Source: Flavobacteriales bacterium
Lineage (GTDB): Bacteria; Bacteroidota; Bacteroidia; DT-38
Assembly (NCBI GenBank): GCA_013214205.1
Contig: JABSPQ010000021.1
Location: 1 to 32,264, forward strand
DNA: 32,264 nt
Direction: 5' to 3'
Shown: positions 16,091 to 24,891 of the stretch, one piece after another
How the letters are laid out: each line of letters starts with the position of its first letter
Numbering within the stretch: the stretch's first letter is position 1
Translations under genes and position numbers: made by a program
The notes under the pieces: model-generated
Database searches by the model: none
Seen by the model: the letters and a program-made list of their open reading frames with translations, nothing else
Told to the model about the DNA's origin: nothing

Positions 16091-18304
16091 CTAATATCCA
16101 GAGATGTATACCTTCTTGTTAAATTGTTTCCCTTTAGAAGTTACCCTAACAATGTAAATTCCTTGATTAAGCGAAATCGAGTTCTTCCCATTATTCAAAC
16201 TTGAACGATGAACTCTTTGACCTGTTAAACTGTATACCTCAACCACTCCATTGCTAGCTTTTATAGAGATCGAGTTTCTTTGAACTCTAATTAAATCTTC
16301 TTTAGCAATTTCATTGATGCCAGTAATAGAACTTACATCTTCACAATCTGTGTCGGTACATCCATTACCGTCCGTAGCTGTTACGCAGTAATTACTAGGA
16401 ATCAAGCCCGTTGCGGTTTGAGTTGTCTGAGACCCAGTGCTTACATCCCATACGTAAGTAAAACCCAAAGTTCCACCAAAAAGACTCGCTAAAGCAGTTC
16501 CATTTGCACCATCCGCAGGAGTTGTAGTTACGGTAACTACAAATATTAGCGCGTCGGTGATTGTAATTTGATCTGTTGATTGACATCCATTATCATCGGC
16601 TATTGTTATTGTATAAGTACCTTCTGTCAACCCTGTTGCAGTAGCTGTAGTTTGACTTCCCATATCGCTCCATAAATATTGATAAGCTCCAGTTACTGTT
16701 CCACCGATAGCTGCTGAAGATGCGGTTCCATCTGAACTACCCGCACAAAGAGTATTCGTAGAGCCTATTGCGGAAGCCTCTAAAATTTGTGGTTCAAGAA
16801 TAACTGCAGCTTCTGTTCTTATACATCCATTATCATCCTCAACGGTAATGCCAATTATGCCAGACGATAAGCCATTAATAGTTGAATTTCCTGCCACTGG
16901 GTTATTAGCTGCTGCAGTTCCTGTCCAAGTAATTGTGTAAGGTGCTACACCGCCATAAAAAGCTGCAGTGGCAGCTCCGTTGTTGTCGCCAAAACAATTA
17001 AGTATTGGTGTGTAAAAAGTAATATTAACACTTGGAGAACCTGCATCTGTTACTGTTTGAGCAGTTGAAACGGTACATCCTGCAGCATCCGAAACCGTTA
17101 CTGTATAAGTACCAGCTGGGATGTTAGAAGCTGTTGCTGAAGTTTGTGATCCAAAATCGCTCCATAGATAAGTATAAGGACTTGTACCGCCCGTTACACC
17201 GCCAGCACCACCTACAATTAACACTAATCCGTCGCTTCGACTACAAGTACTTTGCACTTCAGTAGTTGAGAAAGTAATGGCCCCTGGTTCTGTTGGGGTA
17301 CTGGTTACTATTACGAAACAATTGTTATCATCCGACACTGTTATAGTGCGACCAGCAGCTTCGTATGCAAGGCCAGTTAAATCTTCGGTAGTTGCTAAAG
17401 TACTCCAAGCATATTGGTAACTCCCAACAACGCTTCCCCCTGAAACTGCCACATCTATTGCTCCATCACTACCTGCATTACAAGTTATATTAGTAACCGT
17501 TGGGGTAGCAACTAGTAAATTTGGCTGACTCAAAACCTGTTCGGATGATGCTGTACACATATAGTCGTCTTCTACAATAACAGTGTAAGTACCTGCTGTT
17601 AGGCTAGGGTTAACAGCGTTGGAAGTAGAGAATGCTCCGCCCCAAGAGTAGGAATAAACTCCCGCCCCTCCAGCTGGTACTGCTGTTGCAGAACCATTGT
17701 TATCTCCATTACATAAAGGATTTATACCTGACGTTGTTATGGATAAAACTGTTGGATCGGTTAACGTTGTTGTGCCAGAAACAGTACATCCGTTTCCGTC
17801 GGTTATCGTAACCGTATAAGTTCCGGCTGACATACCTGACGCCGCAGCGTTGGTTTGAGAACCAACATCCGACCACAAATAAGTATAGGCACCATCTCCA
17901 CCACTTGGCGTTACAGTAGCAACACCGTCAGAACTCCCATTACAAGTTGCTGCCACATTAGCAAGGCTAGCAAATGGAGCAGAATCAATATCAATCATGA
18001 TGCTATCGGCAGGCGCACCTCCATTAAATCCAGCATCAGATAAAAAGTATTTGTAAGAATTTGATGCAGATGGAGTAAACGTGTTTCCATTGGCATACCA
18101 TTCTGTAAGTTCTTTATCGGTGTACCAACTAACTGCTCCGTATGTATCAATAGCGTTAATTGTAGCAACGGCATCACCTGCACAGTATGCAACATCAGAT
18201 TCTACAATGCTAGGATCTACAGGAGCCGCAACGGTTTCGAATACATTCAGGTTTATTACGAGACAGATTAAAGCCGCTAAGCCAGTTGTTTTGGTTGATT
18301 TCAT
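16091..18304 (-). CDS. SprB-repeat surface protein with type A T9SS sorting domain
   Basis: A 737-residue secreted protein: signal peptide (ends near VFETVAA), an Ig-like CHU-associated N-terminal domain (ESDVAYCAGDAVATI..VSWYTDKEL..NTFTPSAS), then seven SprB-like repeats of about 75-90 residues. Each repeat opens with a CNG(D/S)(N/S)G(T/A)A-type segment, includes Y.WS or Y.W.., and ends G.YTVT..D.NGC. The C-terminal 70 residues are a type A sorting domain (GVVEVYSLTGQRVHRSSL .. GIYIVRV ... KKVYISGY), so export by type IX secretion and surface anchoring are expected. Related proteins act in adhesion or gliding, but no specific role can be assigned. The first 105 residues are almost identical to those of the next gene (start 20227). 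The gene is followed by a strong hairpin. Confidence 0.92.
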   Translation of the reverse strand: MKSTKTTGLAALICLVINLNVFETVAAPVDPSIVESDVAYCAGDAVATINAIDTYGAVSWYTDKELTEWYANGNTFTPSASNSYKYFLSDAGFNGGAPADSIMIDIDSAPFASLANVAATCNGSSDGVATVTPSGGDGAYTYLWSDVGSQTNAAASGMSAGTYTVTITDGNGCTVSGTTTLTDPTVLSITTSGINPLCNGDNNGSATAVPAGGAGVYSYSWGGAFSTSNAVNPSLTAGTYTVIVEDDYMCTASSEQVLSQPNLLVATPTVTNITCNAGSDGAIDVAVSGGSVVGSYQYAWSTLATTEDLTGLAYEAAGRTITVSDDNNCFVIVTSTPTEPGAITFSTTEVQSTCSRSDGLVLIVGGAGGVTGGTSPYTYLWSDFGSQTSATASNIPAGTYTVTVSDAAGCTVSTAQTVTDAGSPSVNITFYTPILNCFGDNNGAATAAFYGGVAPYTITWTGTAAANNPVAGNSTINGLSSGIIGITVEDDNGCIRTEAAVILEPQILEASAIGSTNTLCAGSSDGTASSAAIGGTVTGAYQYLWSDMGSQTTATATGLTEGTYTITIADDNGCQSTDQITITDALIFVVTVTTTPADGANGTALASLFGGTLGFTYVWDVSTGSQTTQTATGLIPSNYCVTATDGNGCTDTDCEDVSSITGINEIAKEDLIRVQRNSISIKASNGVVEVYSLTGQRVHRSSLNNGKNSISLNQGIYIVRVTSKGKQFNKKVYISGY

Positions 18305-18388
18305 AGTATTTAGTTTATTAATAATTCCCTACTAAATTAAAATCCAGTTAAGGATTTGCAAGATAAATAATTAAGCACAAGCACCTAT

Positions 18389-20227
18389 TTAATGACCTGC
18401 TATGTATACCTTCCTGGTAGCTTGCTGCTTATCGGTTCTGATTCGAACCAAATAAATTCCTTTATCTAATTGGATGGAGTTATTACCAGAATTCAAACTA
18501 GATTGATAAACTCTTTGACCCGTTAAGCTATACACTTCCACCACGCCACTATTCGCTTTTATTGAGATGGAATTTCTTTAAACTCTAATTAAATCACCTT
18601 TAGCAATTTCGCTCATTGAAGTTGTATGGTCTACCAATTGGCATTCTGAGGCTGTACATGCGTTTGCATCTGTAACAATTACACAATAGGTGGCTGTCAT
18701 CAAATTGGTTGCCGTAGATGTCATTTGAGCGTTGGCATCATCCCATAGATAAGTATACGTTCCTCCACCTGTACCTCCACTTGCTGCTACCGTAGCTGTT
18801 CCATCACCAGCTCCCGACATAGATTCTGGCGTGCTTAAAGTTGTGGCTATTAATTCCGCTGGTTCTGCTATTGTCATGGATTCAACTACAGTTATACCAA
18901 ATTCGTCTGTAACTGTAACCGTATAAGTTCCTGCCGACAGACCAACTGAACCTGTATTTCCTGATAAAGGAGGGCTCCATATGTAATCCCAAATGACTGT
19001 TAACCCATTGCCTCCTGAAACATAATCGATAAAAACTTCGCCATCTTCTGCCCCAAAGCACGAAACATCGGTTACGGAAGTTGTAAAAACCATATTTGCC
19101 GTACCTATTAAAGTAGTACAAGCAAAGTCTTCGCAACCTTCACTATCGGTTAGAGTTACACAATACGTAGTACCACCTGGAGCTGGTGCACCTGTTAAGC
19201 CTACTGCATTCTGTGTGGTTTGCGACGAAGCATCATCCCCAATATATGTCCATGGGCCATTAATATCTCCACTGCTGGTTACCTCACCTTGGGTATGTGT
19301 TGGAGGAGGGCCAAAAGGATGGGTTACCGCGCTTGCAGATGCTGTTACTCCAGCTAAATCAGCAATCGCACTATTTATATAAATCGTACAACCGTTGTCG
19401 TCAGAAACTATTACGGTATAACTTCCAGCACCAATATTAGTTACCGTAGCACCTGTTTGAGAGCCTGCATCGCTCCACATGTACATATAAGCACCAACTA
19501 CAGTTCCGCCAGAGACGGCTGCAGAAATTTGCCCATTTGATTGGTTACAATAAACATCAGTAGGAGTTGATGAACCCAATAATTCAGGTGGATCTGATAA
19601 AGTGTATTCGTCAGAAATAGTACAACCATTGTCGTCTTCTATTACCACTGTGTAAGTACCAGATGCCAAACCTGATGGCGTGGCGGTTGCCGCTGGCACT
19701 GTAGAACTACTTGTTGTCCAGACATAAGAATAAGTTACTGCAACTGTATATCCTCCTGCCGGCAAACCTGTTAAACTGGCATCGGTAGCCAAAGTGTTCC
19801 AAACATATGTAAAAGGCGAATTTCCAGTTGCTGCTACAGTTACTGTTCCGTTAGATCCGCCATTACAATTTACCAATGTGCTAGAAGCTAAACCAGTTGG
19901 AGCAGAATCAATATCAATCATGATGCTATCGGCAGGCGCACCTACATTAAATCCAGCATCAGATAAAAAGTATTTGTAAGAATTTGATGCAGATGGAGTA
20001 AACGTGTTTCCATTGGCATACCATTCTGTAAGTTCCTTATCGGTGTACCAACTGACTGCTCCATATGTATCAATAGCGTTAATTGTAGCAACGGCATCAC
20101 CTGCACAGTATGCAACATCAGATTCTGCTATACTGGGATCTACAGGAGCTGCAACGGTTTCAAATACATTCAGGTTTATTACGAAACAGATTAAGGCCGA
20201 TAAGACAATTGTTGTGTTTTTTTTCAT
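18389..20227 (-). pseudogene. Second SprB-repeat protein, T9SS sorting domain cut off by a nonsense codon
   Basis: Paralogue of the gene at 16091-18304 with the same signal peptide and Ig-like domain and about six SprB-like repeats. The frame stops at TAA 18578-18580 (LIRV-stop), giving 549 residues. The sister gene has CAA here (LIRVQRNSISI). Past the stop the same frame goes on for 62 codons with a full type A sorting domain (RNSISIKANSGVVEVYSLTG .. QRVYQSSLNSG .. YLVRI ... KVYIAGH) and ends at TAA 18389-18391. A single C-to-T change therefore separates protein from secretion signal. The protein would be made but not sorted to the surface, unless the stop is read through. One repeat junction is also abnormal: GGYTVAVT runs directly into YSYVWTTSS, as if an internal piece had been lost in frame. 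Confidence 0.88.
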
Positions 20228-20392
20228 TGGTTATGTTTGATTAGATTTCCTTTTAGCATTCCCCTAAATGGAGTTTAGTAACTGCAATATAATCAATCAA
20301 TAACAAACGTCTCGTCATTTACAATCTTCAATATTTATGAAGATATTACATTATAGAAATGAGATTGATAAACTCAAGTTTCTTTAACGACG

Positions 20393-20416
20393 AAGAGCGC
20401 GATTTCTCGCGCTCTT
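20393..20416 (-). terminator. Hairpin terminator after the LA_2272-repeat gene
   Basis: A perfect 10-bp stem (AAGAGCGCGA and complement) with a TTTC loop, 58 bases past the stop of the gene at 20474-21658. Flanks (AACGAC before it) match those of the hairpin at 16044-16071, so the two are copies of one element. Confidence 0.65.
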
Positions 20417-20473
20417 GGCTCCACCCTGGCCCCTGCTAAACTATAGAGACCGTTCTCCCAATAAGTTGATTAG

Positions 20474-21658
20474 TTAAAATCTTATACCTGCACTAACGCC
20501 TGCCCAAAGTTTTACTTTGGTGTTGCCGTCGTCTGATGTTTGCTCAACAAAAGAGTATGGCGAAATATCATCTAATGGATCAAATTCTCCGTATTGGTTG
20601 TATTGCACTTGTACATTGATACTTGGATCTATGTGCACTATTATTTTTTCACCCAATGGTAAACCAACACCTAGTTGAAGTTTGTTGATCATGTTTACAT
20701 CATCGTTCCACAACTTATCGTTTGTAACGGCGTAGGCCATTAGGTCAAGGTTCATTTTTAGTTTCGTGTAAGCTGTCCATGTAGTGCCAACACCATAACC
20801 GTATCCTAAAGCAAACTGATCTCCGTTTGGCGTACCGCTAAGTCCGAATATATTATAGAACCTATCGTGACCAACTTTAAATTGCAAGTTGGCAATGTAC
20901 GTTTCGTTAGCTGTTACATCTAAAGCGAAATAGCCGTTGCGTGCTATGCTCAAAAAGCCAATGGCCAAGCCAGACTCTACGCTGTCGGCAAAGTTGATAA
21001 AACCTATTTGAACTCCTTTTAGCTTTTTAGCTACGTTAATAAAGCCAGATAGCTGAGCGCCTTCCACATCTTTAGCTAAGTTGGCAAAACCTGCTGCCTG
21101 AATTCCTTTTACATTCTGTACAGCTATATTAACAAAACCTGCAGCTTGAATTCCTTTTATGGAATCGCCTACCACGTTTACAAAACCAGCAAACTGATGG
21201 CCTTTTACTTTACCGTTGGTGGCGTTTAGAAAACCTGCAAATTGTGCTCCGTTTACATCTGCTGCCACTGCATTGGCAAAGCCTGCTGCTTGAACTCCTG
21301 TGGTTTTTCGTCTGTTTACGTTTAGGAAACCGGCTCCTTGAAATCCGGTAGTTTCGCCAGCGTTGGCATTTAAGAATCCGCTTAGTTGAATTCCTTTTAC
21401 GTCGCCTTTTATCATGTTGCTAAAACCAGCTAGTTGAAGACCGTCTACACCGCCATTGATTCCCGCAAATATATTAAGCGAAACTTGATCGACTATGTTA
21501 ATGGCGTCTACTCCATTTGTGCCTAGTGGGTATATAAAAGAAATTTGAACCTGATTTGTTTTCATGGTGTCGGTCTTAGCTTCTTTAACTTCTTCTCCTG
21601 CGTAACTTGAGATGGCTAATCCGAATATTGCAATTGCCAGTAATTTTATTTCTTTCAT
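20474..21658 (-). CDS. LA_2272-type surface repeat protein
   Basis: 394 residues: signal peptide (MKEIKLLAIAIFGLAISSYA), about ten consecutive 16-residue repeats with consensus G(V/I)Q.AGF.N between residues 73 and 222 (GLQLAGFSN, GIQLSGFLN, GVQAAGFAN, GIQAAGFVN, GVQIGFIN), then about 170 residues of alternating strands ending in F (WAGVSAGIRF), as in outer-membrane barrels. The name LA_2272 family is the label I know for proteins with these repeats; no function is established. The regularity suggests a solenoid or strand array. The last repeats and the C-terminal domain align with the STN fusion protein at 21830-23785 (SVESGLAIGFLSIARNGYF against TIESGIAIGLFSFSKKGF). Its own ECF-like promoter lies 23 bases upstream, and it ends in a hairpin terminator. 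Confidence 0.85.
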   Translation of the reverse strand: MKEIKLLAIAIFGLAISSYAGEEVKEAKTDTMKTNQVQISFIYPLGTNGVDAINIVDQVSLNIFAGINGGVDGLQLAGFSNMIKGDVKGIQLSGFLNANAGETTGFQGAGFLNVNRRKTTGVQAAGFANAVAADVNGAQFAGFLNATNGKVKGHQFAGFVNVVGDSIKGIQAAGFVNIAVQNVKGIQAAGFANLAKDVEGAQLSGFINVAKKLKGVQIGFINFADSVESGLAIGFLSIARNGYFALDVTANETYIANLQFKVGHDRFYNIFGLSGTPNGDQFALGYGYGVGTTWTAYTKLKMNLDLMAYAVTNDKLWNDDVNMINKLQLGVGLPLGEKIIVHIDPSINVQVQYNQYGEFDPLDDISPYSFVEQTSDDGNTKVKLWAGVSAGIRF

Positions 21659-21680
21659 GGTTATTAGTTATTGTTTCCTT

Positions 21681-21707
21681 TATGACACGCGTGGTTGTGA
21701 ATACCCT
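21681..21707 (-). promoter_or_regulatory. Predicted ECF sigma promoter of the LA_2272-repeat gene
   Basis: On the minus strand AGGGTAT, 13 bases, then TGTCATA. The same pattern with identical spacing precedes the TonB receptor (27909-27935) and fecR (24839-24865). TGTC/CGTC is the usual ECF -10 core. The start codon is 22 bases beyond the element. Confidence 0.7.
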
Positions 21708-21740
21708 ATATTGAGATGTGTTTTTTTTAACTTCCCTTAT

Positions 21741-21777
21741 TCGGTGTTCGGTGTTCGGTGTTCGGTGTTCGGTGTTC
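21741..21777. repeat. Five tandem copies of a 7-bp unit (TCGGTGT; GAACACC-type on minus strand)
   Basis: TCGGTGT repeats exactly five times from 21741 to 21775, followed by TC. It lies 34 bases upstream of the -35 element of the predicted ECF promoter at 21681-21707 and past the stop of the gene at 21830. Perfect short tandem repeats change copy number by slippage, so this could tune the promoter; an ORF across it is an artefact. Confidence 0.9.
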
Positions 21778-21829
21778 AAGCTAAATTTCGAACATCGATT
21801 AACGAATTAAGAATTTTGAAGGAATCTAT

Positions 21830-23785
21830 TTAAAACTCAATACCAGCGTTGAAGCCTAACCAATATTTTGAGAAATGATCTTGGTTGGTAAGTACAGACG
21901 TGATCTCTGGTGTGGTAGTTAAATTAAGGATTTCGGAACCGTTGCTAACTTGAATATTTAGTGATGGGCCTACAAAAATGGCAAATCTATTCGCGAAGCT
22001 GTATCCAAAGTTTAGATTTAAACTGCCCTGAAAATCATCGTCGAAGGGATTGCCCGAGCTAAATGAATAGAACATCCCTTCCATGTCGACGTACATTTTT
22101 TGATCGCGAATTCTAGAACCTATTCCGTAACCCACTGCCCAATTTTCATTAGATGGTCCAGGGTGGTAACCTACAGAAAGTATGTTGTAAAACATTTTTG
22201 ATCCCGATTTAAACTTGAAGTGATAGAAACCTGTTGATTCATAAGCTAAATTGTATCGCCTAAATCCTTTCTTAGAAAAACTAAACAACCCTATCGCTAT
22301 ACCCGATTCGATTGTATCAGAAAAGTTGAACATCCCAATTTGAACCCCGTTAACAACCTTGGCGTAATTTAGAAACCCTGCGCCTTGAACTCCTCTAATT
22401 TCTTTGGCAAAGTTGGCAAAACCGGCACCTTGCACTCCAATAACTTCTTTAGCAAAGTTGGCAAAACCAGCTCCCTGCACACCTTTAATTTCTCCAGTAG
22501 CCACATTTACAAAGCCTGCTCCTTGTATGCCTTCCCAATCGCCATGCACAGTGTTTGCAAAACCAGAACTTTGAATACCCTTACCTCCATTGGTAACGAT
22601 GTTGTTAAACCCAGTACCCTGCACGCCATAAAGCGAGCCTCTAACAATATTGCTGAATCCACTTGCCTGAACGCCCTTTACATTAAACCCAGCAATGTTA
22701 CTAAAGCCAGCTGCTTGAACACCCTCTACTTTCATCTTGCTCATGTTCGAAAACCCCGCTGCTTGAATTCCTGTTGTGATTCCTCCATTTATATTTGCTA
22801 AACCAGCCAACTGAACTCCTCTTACATTAAATCTATCGATATTGATAAAAGGAGAAACCTCAACCCCTTCGAGCCCTGCCGAATACCCTATTAACAAATT
22901 GAAGACAAACCCGTTTATAATGGTGCTGGAATTGTGATCGGGATTGGTGCTAACTCCAGGCACAATAGTAAGTACTATGGGCATTTCCGAAATATTTACG
23001 CTATCGTCTATGTGATCAATAATTTTCTTTGAAAGCAATTTGGCCGCCAAGAAGCCTTTATGAACAGGCTGTAACAGTTTTTCTCTAAACGTTTTCCTGG
23101 GTGGTCTTATCATAAACATTTCAGTTGTGTCTTTCGCAACCACGGTGTCTTTAACTACAACTGGTTTTTCAATCTTCTCGATGGTTACAAGTACTACAGG
23201 CTCTTTTTCTAACTGAATATTTAATATTAAATCTGAGTTGATCTTGACCTCAATTTCTTTAGTGATGTATCCTTGCTTGTGGATAATCAATTCCATTTTA
23301 TAATCAGGATTCGGAATTTTTAATTCGTATTCACCATATGAATTCGTGATGCTTTTGATGCCAAGGTATTTATCTTCCACAATTACAGAGTCCAACAAAA
23401 GCATTCTACTCTTATTGGTAATGGTTCCGTTTAAAGTCCAGCCACTCCGCATTTGACGGTCGTCCTTTAAAGGATAAAAGTTGATTTGATCTCCCTCAAC
23501 TTTATATGTAAGCTCAGCTTTCGAACAAAGTGCGTCTAACACAATGCCTAGCTTTTGCTCTTTTACACTAAGGGAAACTTTAAAATCGGGTGGAATGCTT
23601 TTGGCATCGTAGGAAAAATCGAAGTAGGCTTGATCGCTCAATTCGAAGAGCACATCGCTCAACTCATAGTCTTGCGCGTTAATGGTAACCAGCTTATCTT
23701 CTATTTGGGCAATCAGTTGAACCGACCAAAGAACCGTACAGAATAGTACTGCAAGAAATTTAATTGGAACAGCCTTCACCATCAA
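21830..23785 (-). CDS. STN domain / regulatory-like domain / LA_2272 repeat fusion protein
   Basis: 651 residues in four parts: a signal peptide (about 1-27); an STN domain (about 33-105: LVTINAQDYELSDVLFEL, then the IVLDALCSKAELTYKVEGD segment); a carboxypeptidase-regulatory-like domain (about 114-192: LNGTITNKSRMLLLDSVIV, SYGEYELKIP); and, after a basic linker, about eleven 16-residue repeats (323-488: GVQLAGLAN, GIQAAGFSN, GVQGAGFAN) with a strand-rich C-terminus ending YWLGFNAGIEF. STN domains in TonB-dependent transducers contact FecR in the periplasm. The gene starts inside the last codons of fecR (26-base overlap), which strongly suggests coupled synthesis. No TonB plug or receptor barrel is present, so this looks like a non-canonical outer-membrane sensor. 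The receptor role is inference from domains and context. Confidence 0.85.
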   Translation of the reverse strand: MMVKAVPIKFLAVLFCTVLWSVQLIAQIEDKLVTINAQDYELSDVLFELSDQAYFDFSYDAKSIPPDFKVSLSVKEQKLGIVLDALCSKAELTYKVEGDQINFYPLKDDRQMRSGWTLNGTITNKSRMLLLDSVIVEDKYLGIKSITNSYGEYELKIPNPDYKMELIIHKQGYITKEIEVKINSDLILNIQLEKEPVVLVTIEKIEKPVVVKDTVVAKDTTEMFMIRPPRKTFREKLLQPVHKGFLAAKLLSKKIIDHIDDSVNISEMPIVLTIVPGVSTNPDHNSSTIINGFVFNLLIGYSAGLEGVEVSPFINIDRFNVRGVQLAGLANINGGITTGIQAAGFSNMSKMKVEGVQAAGFSNIAGFNVKGVQASGFSNIVRGSLYGVQGTGFNNIVTNGGKGIQSSGFANTVHGDWEGIQGAGFVNVATGEIKGVQGAGFANFAKEVIGVQGAGFANFAKEIRGVQGAGFLNYAKVVNGVQIGMFNFSDTIESGIAIGLFSFSKKGFRRYNLAYESTGFYHFKFKSGSKMFYNILSVGYHPGPSNENWAVGYGIGSRIRDQKMYVDMEGMFYSFSSGNPFDDDFQGSLNLNFGYSFANRFAIFVGPSLNIQVSNGSEILNLTTTPEITSVLTNQDHFSKYWLGFNAGIEF

Positions 23786-24824
23786 TTATAATTATCCCGT
23801 TCTTTTCTTTTATTTGAATGTTGAAGTTGTTCTGAATGTTCTCTAACACTTCTCCAATCGTTTTATCTCGGAACTGACCAGTAAATAAGCAACTCGCTAC
23901 ATTATTATTCGCCAACTCTATTTGCACATTGTAATGATCTTGTAAATCGATGATGGCAGCTGTCATTTCAACTCCACTAAATCTTAATACGTTGTTTCTC
24001 CACGATGCAAAATTATGACTTGTTAAATCTGTTTTTACGAGCGTGCCATCTGTAATGTTATAAATGCCATGCTCTCCTTTACCTATTTCAATTGCATTGC
24101 TCTGGTCTTCGGTACCAAAAAGCATAACGTTTCCACTTTTTACTTTTACTTCAATAAAATTGTCAACTTCTTTTACCAAAAAGGATGTTCCCAAAACTTT
24201 TACCGTTGCACTGCCAACTCTAATTAAAAATGGTTTTTCTTCATCTCTTACAACATCAAAAAACGCTTCACCTTCTAATTCAACTTCCCTAATGCCTTCC
24301 TCAAAGTTGGTTGGGTATTTAAGAGTACTTCCTTTTTTGATGCTAACATCACTGCCATCGGGAGTTTTAACGTCCTCTTTTTCCATTAAAGCAATGGCAT
24401 TCATCACACTTTCATCTTCAACCGTTTCTTCAATGGTAGCAACAGCAGACACACTGTTGTTGCTATTGTTGTTGTTGTTCATATAATAATAGGAAACGCC
24501 CAAGCCAACAATTAAAATTGCGGCGTATTTCATCAATCGGTTCGTGCTTTCTTTAACGGCATGCATTACAGGGGTAGCTTCTTCAACTTCCGAAGTTGCT
24601 ATGTGATCCATTATATTTCCCCAAGCTAAATCCACATCTACTTCAATTGGTTCAGAATCGTTTGCTTGGCTAACCTGCTCTTGCAATTTTTTAATTTCTT
24701 CAAACTCGATTCTATTTTCATCATTTTTTAGCCATTCCGTTACCAGCTGCATTTCTTCCGAATTACACTCGTTGTCCAAATACTTGTACAACATATCTTC
24801 TATATGTTCATTAGAATTGCTCAT
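23760..24824 (-). CDS. FecR family anti-sigma factor
   Basis: Inner-membrane anti-sigma factor of the FecR type, 354 residues. The cytoplasmic N-terminus (about 1-95; MLYKYLDNECNSEEMQLVTE, AWGNIMDHI) binds sigma; one membrane segment follows (about 98-114, MKYAAILIVGLGVSYYYM). An Asn-rich stretch encoded by a (GTT/TTG)n-like microsatellite comes next, then the periplasmic FecR domain (about 150-245: TPDGSDVSIKKGSTLKYP, GEAFFDVVRDEEKPFLIRVG, VKVLGTSFLVK), and a C-terminal DUF4974 domain (MTAAIIDLQDHYNVQIELAN ... TIGEVLENIQNNFNIQI). Gene order sigma-fecR-STN protein fits a surface-signalling cascade. Its own ECF-like promoter sits only 15 bases before the start, so the mRNA would be nearly leaderless. 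Confidence 0.95.
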   Translation of the reverse strand: MSNSNEHIEDMLYKYLDNECNSEEMQLVTEWLKNDENRIEFEEIKKLQEQVSQANDSEPIEVDVDLAWGNIMDHIATSEVEEATPVMHAVKESTNRLMKYAAILIVGLGVSYYYMNNNNNSNNSVSAVATIEETVEDESVMNAIALMEKEDVKTPDGSDVSIKKGSTLKYPTNFEEGIREVELEGEAFFDVVRDEEKPFLIRVGSATVKVLGTSFLVKEVDNFIEVKVKSGNVMLFGTEDQSNAIEIGKGEHGIYNITDGTLVKTDLTSHNFASWRNNVLRFSGVEMTAAIIDLQDHYNVQIELANNNVASCLFTGQFRDKTIGEVLENIQNNFNIQIKEKNGIIIIDGEGCSN

Positions 24825-24838
24825 AGTATTCTCAATTA

Positions 24839-24865
24839 CTTGACACTTGACTGATAAAACACCCT
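24839..24865 (-). promoter_or_regulatory. Predicted ECF sigma promoter of the fecR-STN operon
   Basis: On the minus strand AGGGTGT, 13 bases, then TGTCAAG, in the 67-base gap between the sigma gene and fecR. Spacing is identical to the copies at 21681-21707 and 27909-27935, which differ from it only by one base in the -35 part and two in the -10 part. Confidence 0.65.
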
Positions 24866-24891
24866 ACATCTATTTTTAAAATTCTTTTCAT

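Noticed and set aside
18240-20330. ECF-like motif upstream of the two SprB-like genes (TAGGGAAT / TAGGGGAAT)
   Set aside because: A partial -35 resemblance is present, but no TGTC element follows at 13 bases in either case.
21585-21833. Short ORFs across the 7-bp tandem repeat (one reads NTEHRTPNTEHR)
   Set aside because: The apparent peptide repeat is only a translation of the tandem DNA repeat.
20990-22830. Regular repeats that at first sight resemble a CRISPR array
   Set aside because: They are 45-48 bp coding repeats of G(V/I)Q.AGF.N units in two long ORFs; there are no conserved repeats with unique spacers.
22385-24486. Plus-strand ORFs opposite the STN fusion and fecR genes
   Set aside because: Antisense shadows; their repeats merely mirror the coding repeats and a poly-Asn microsatellite.
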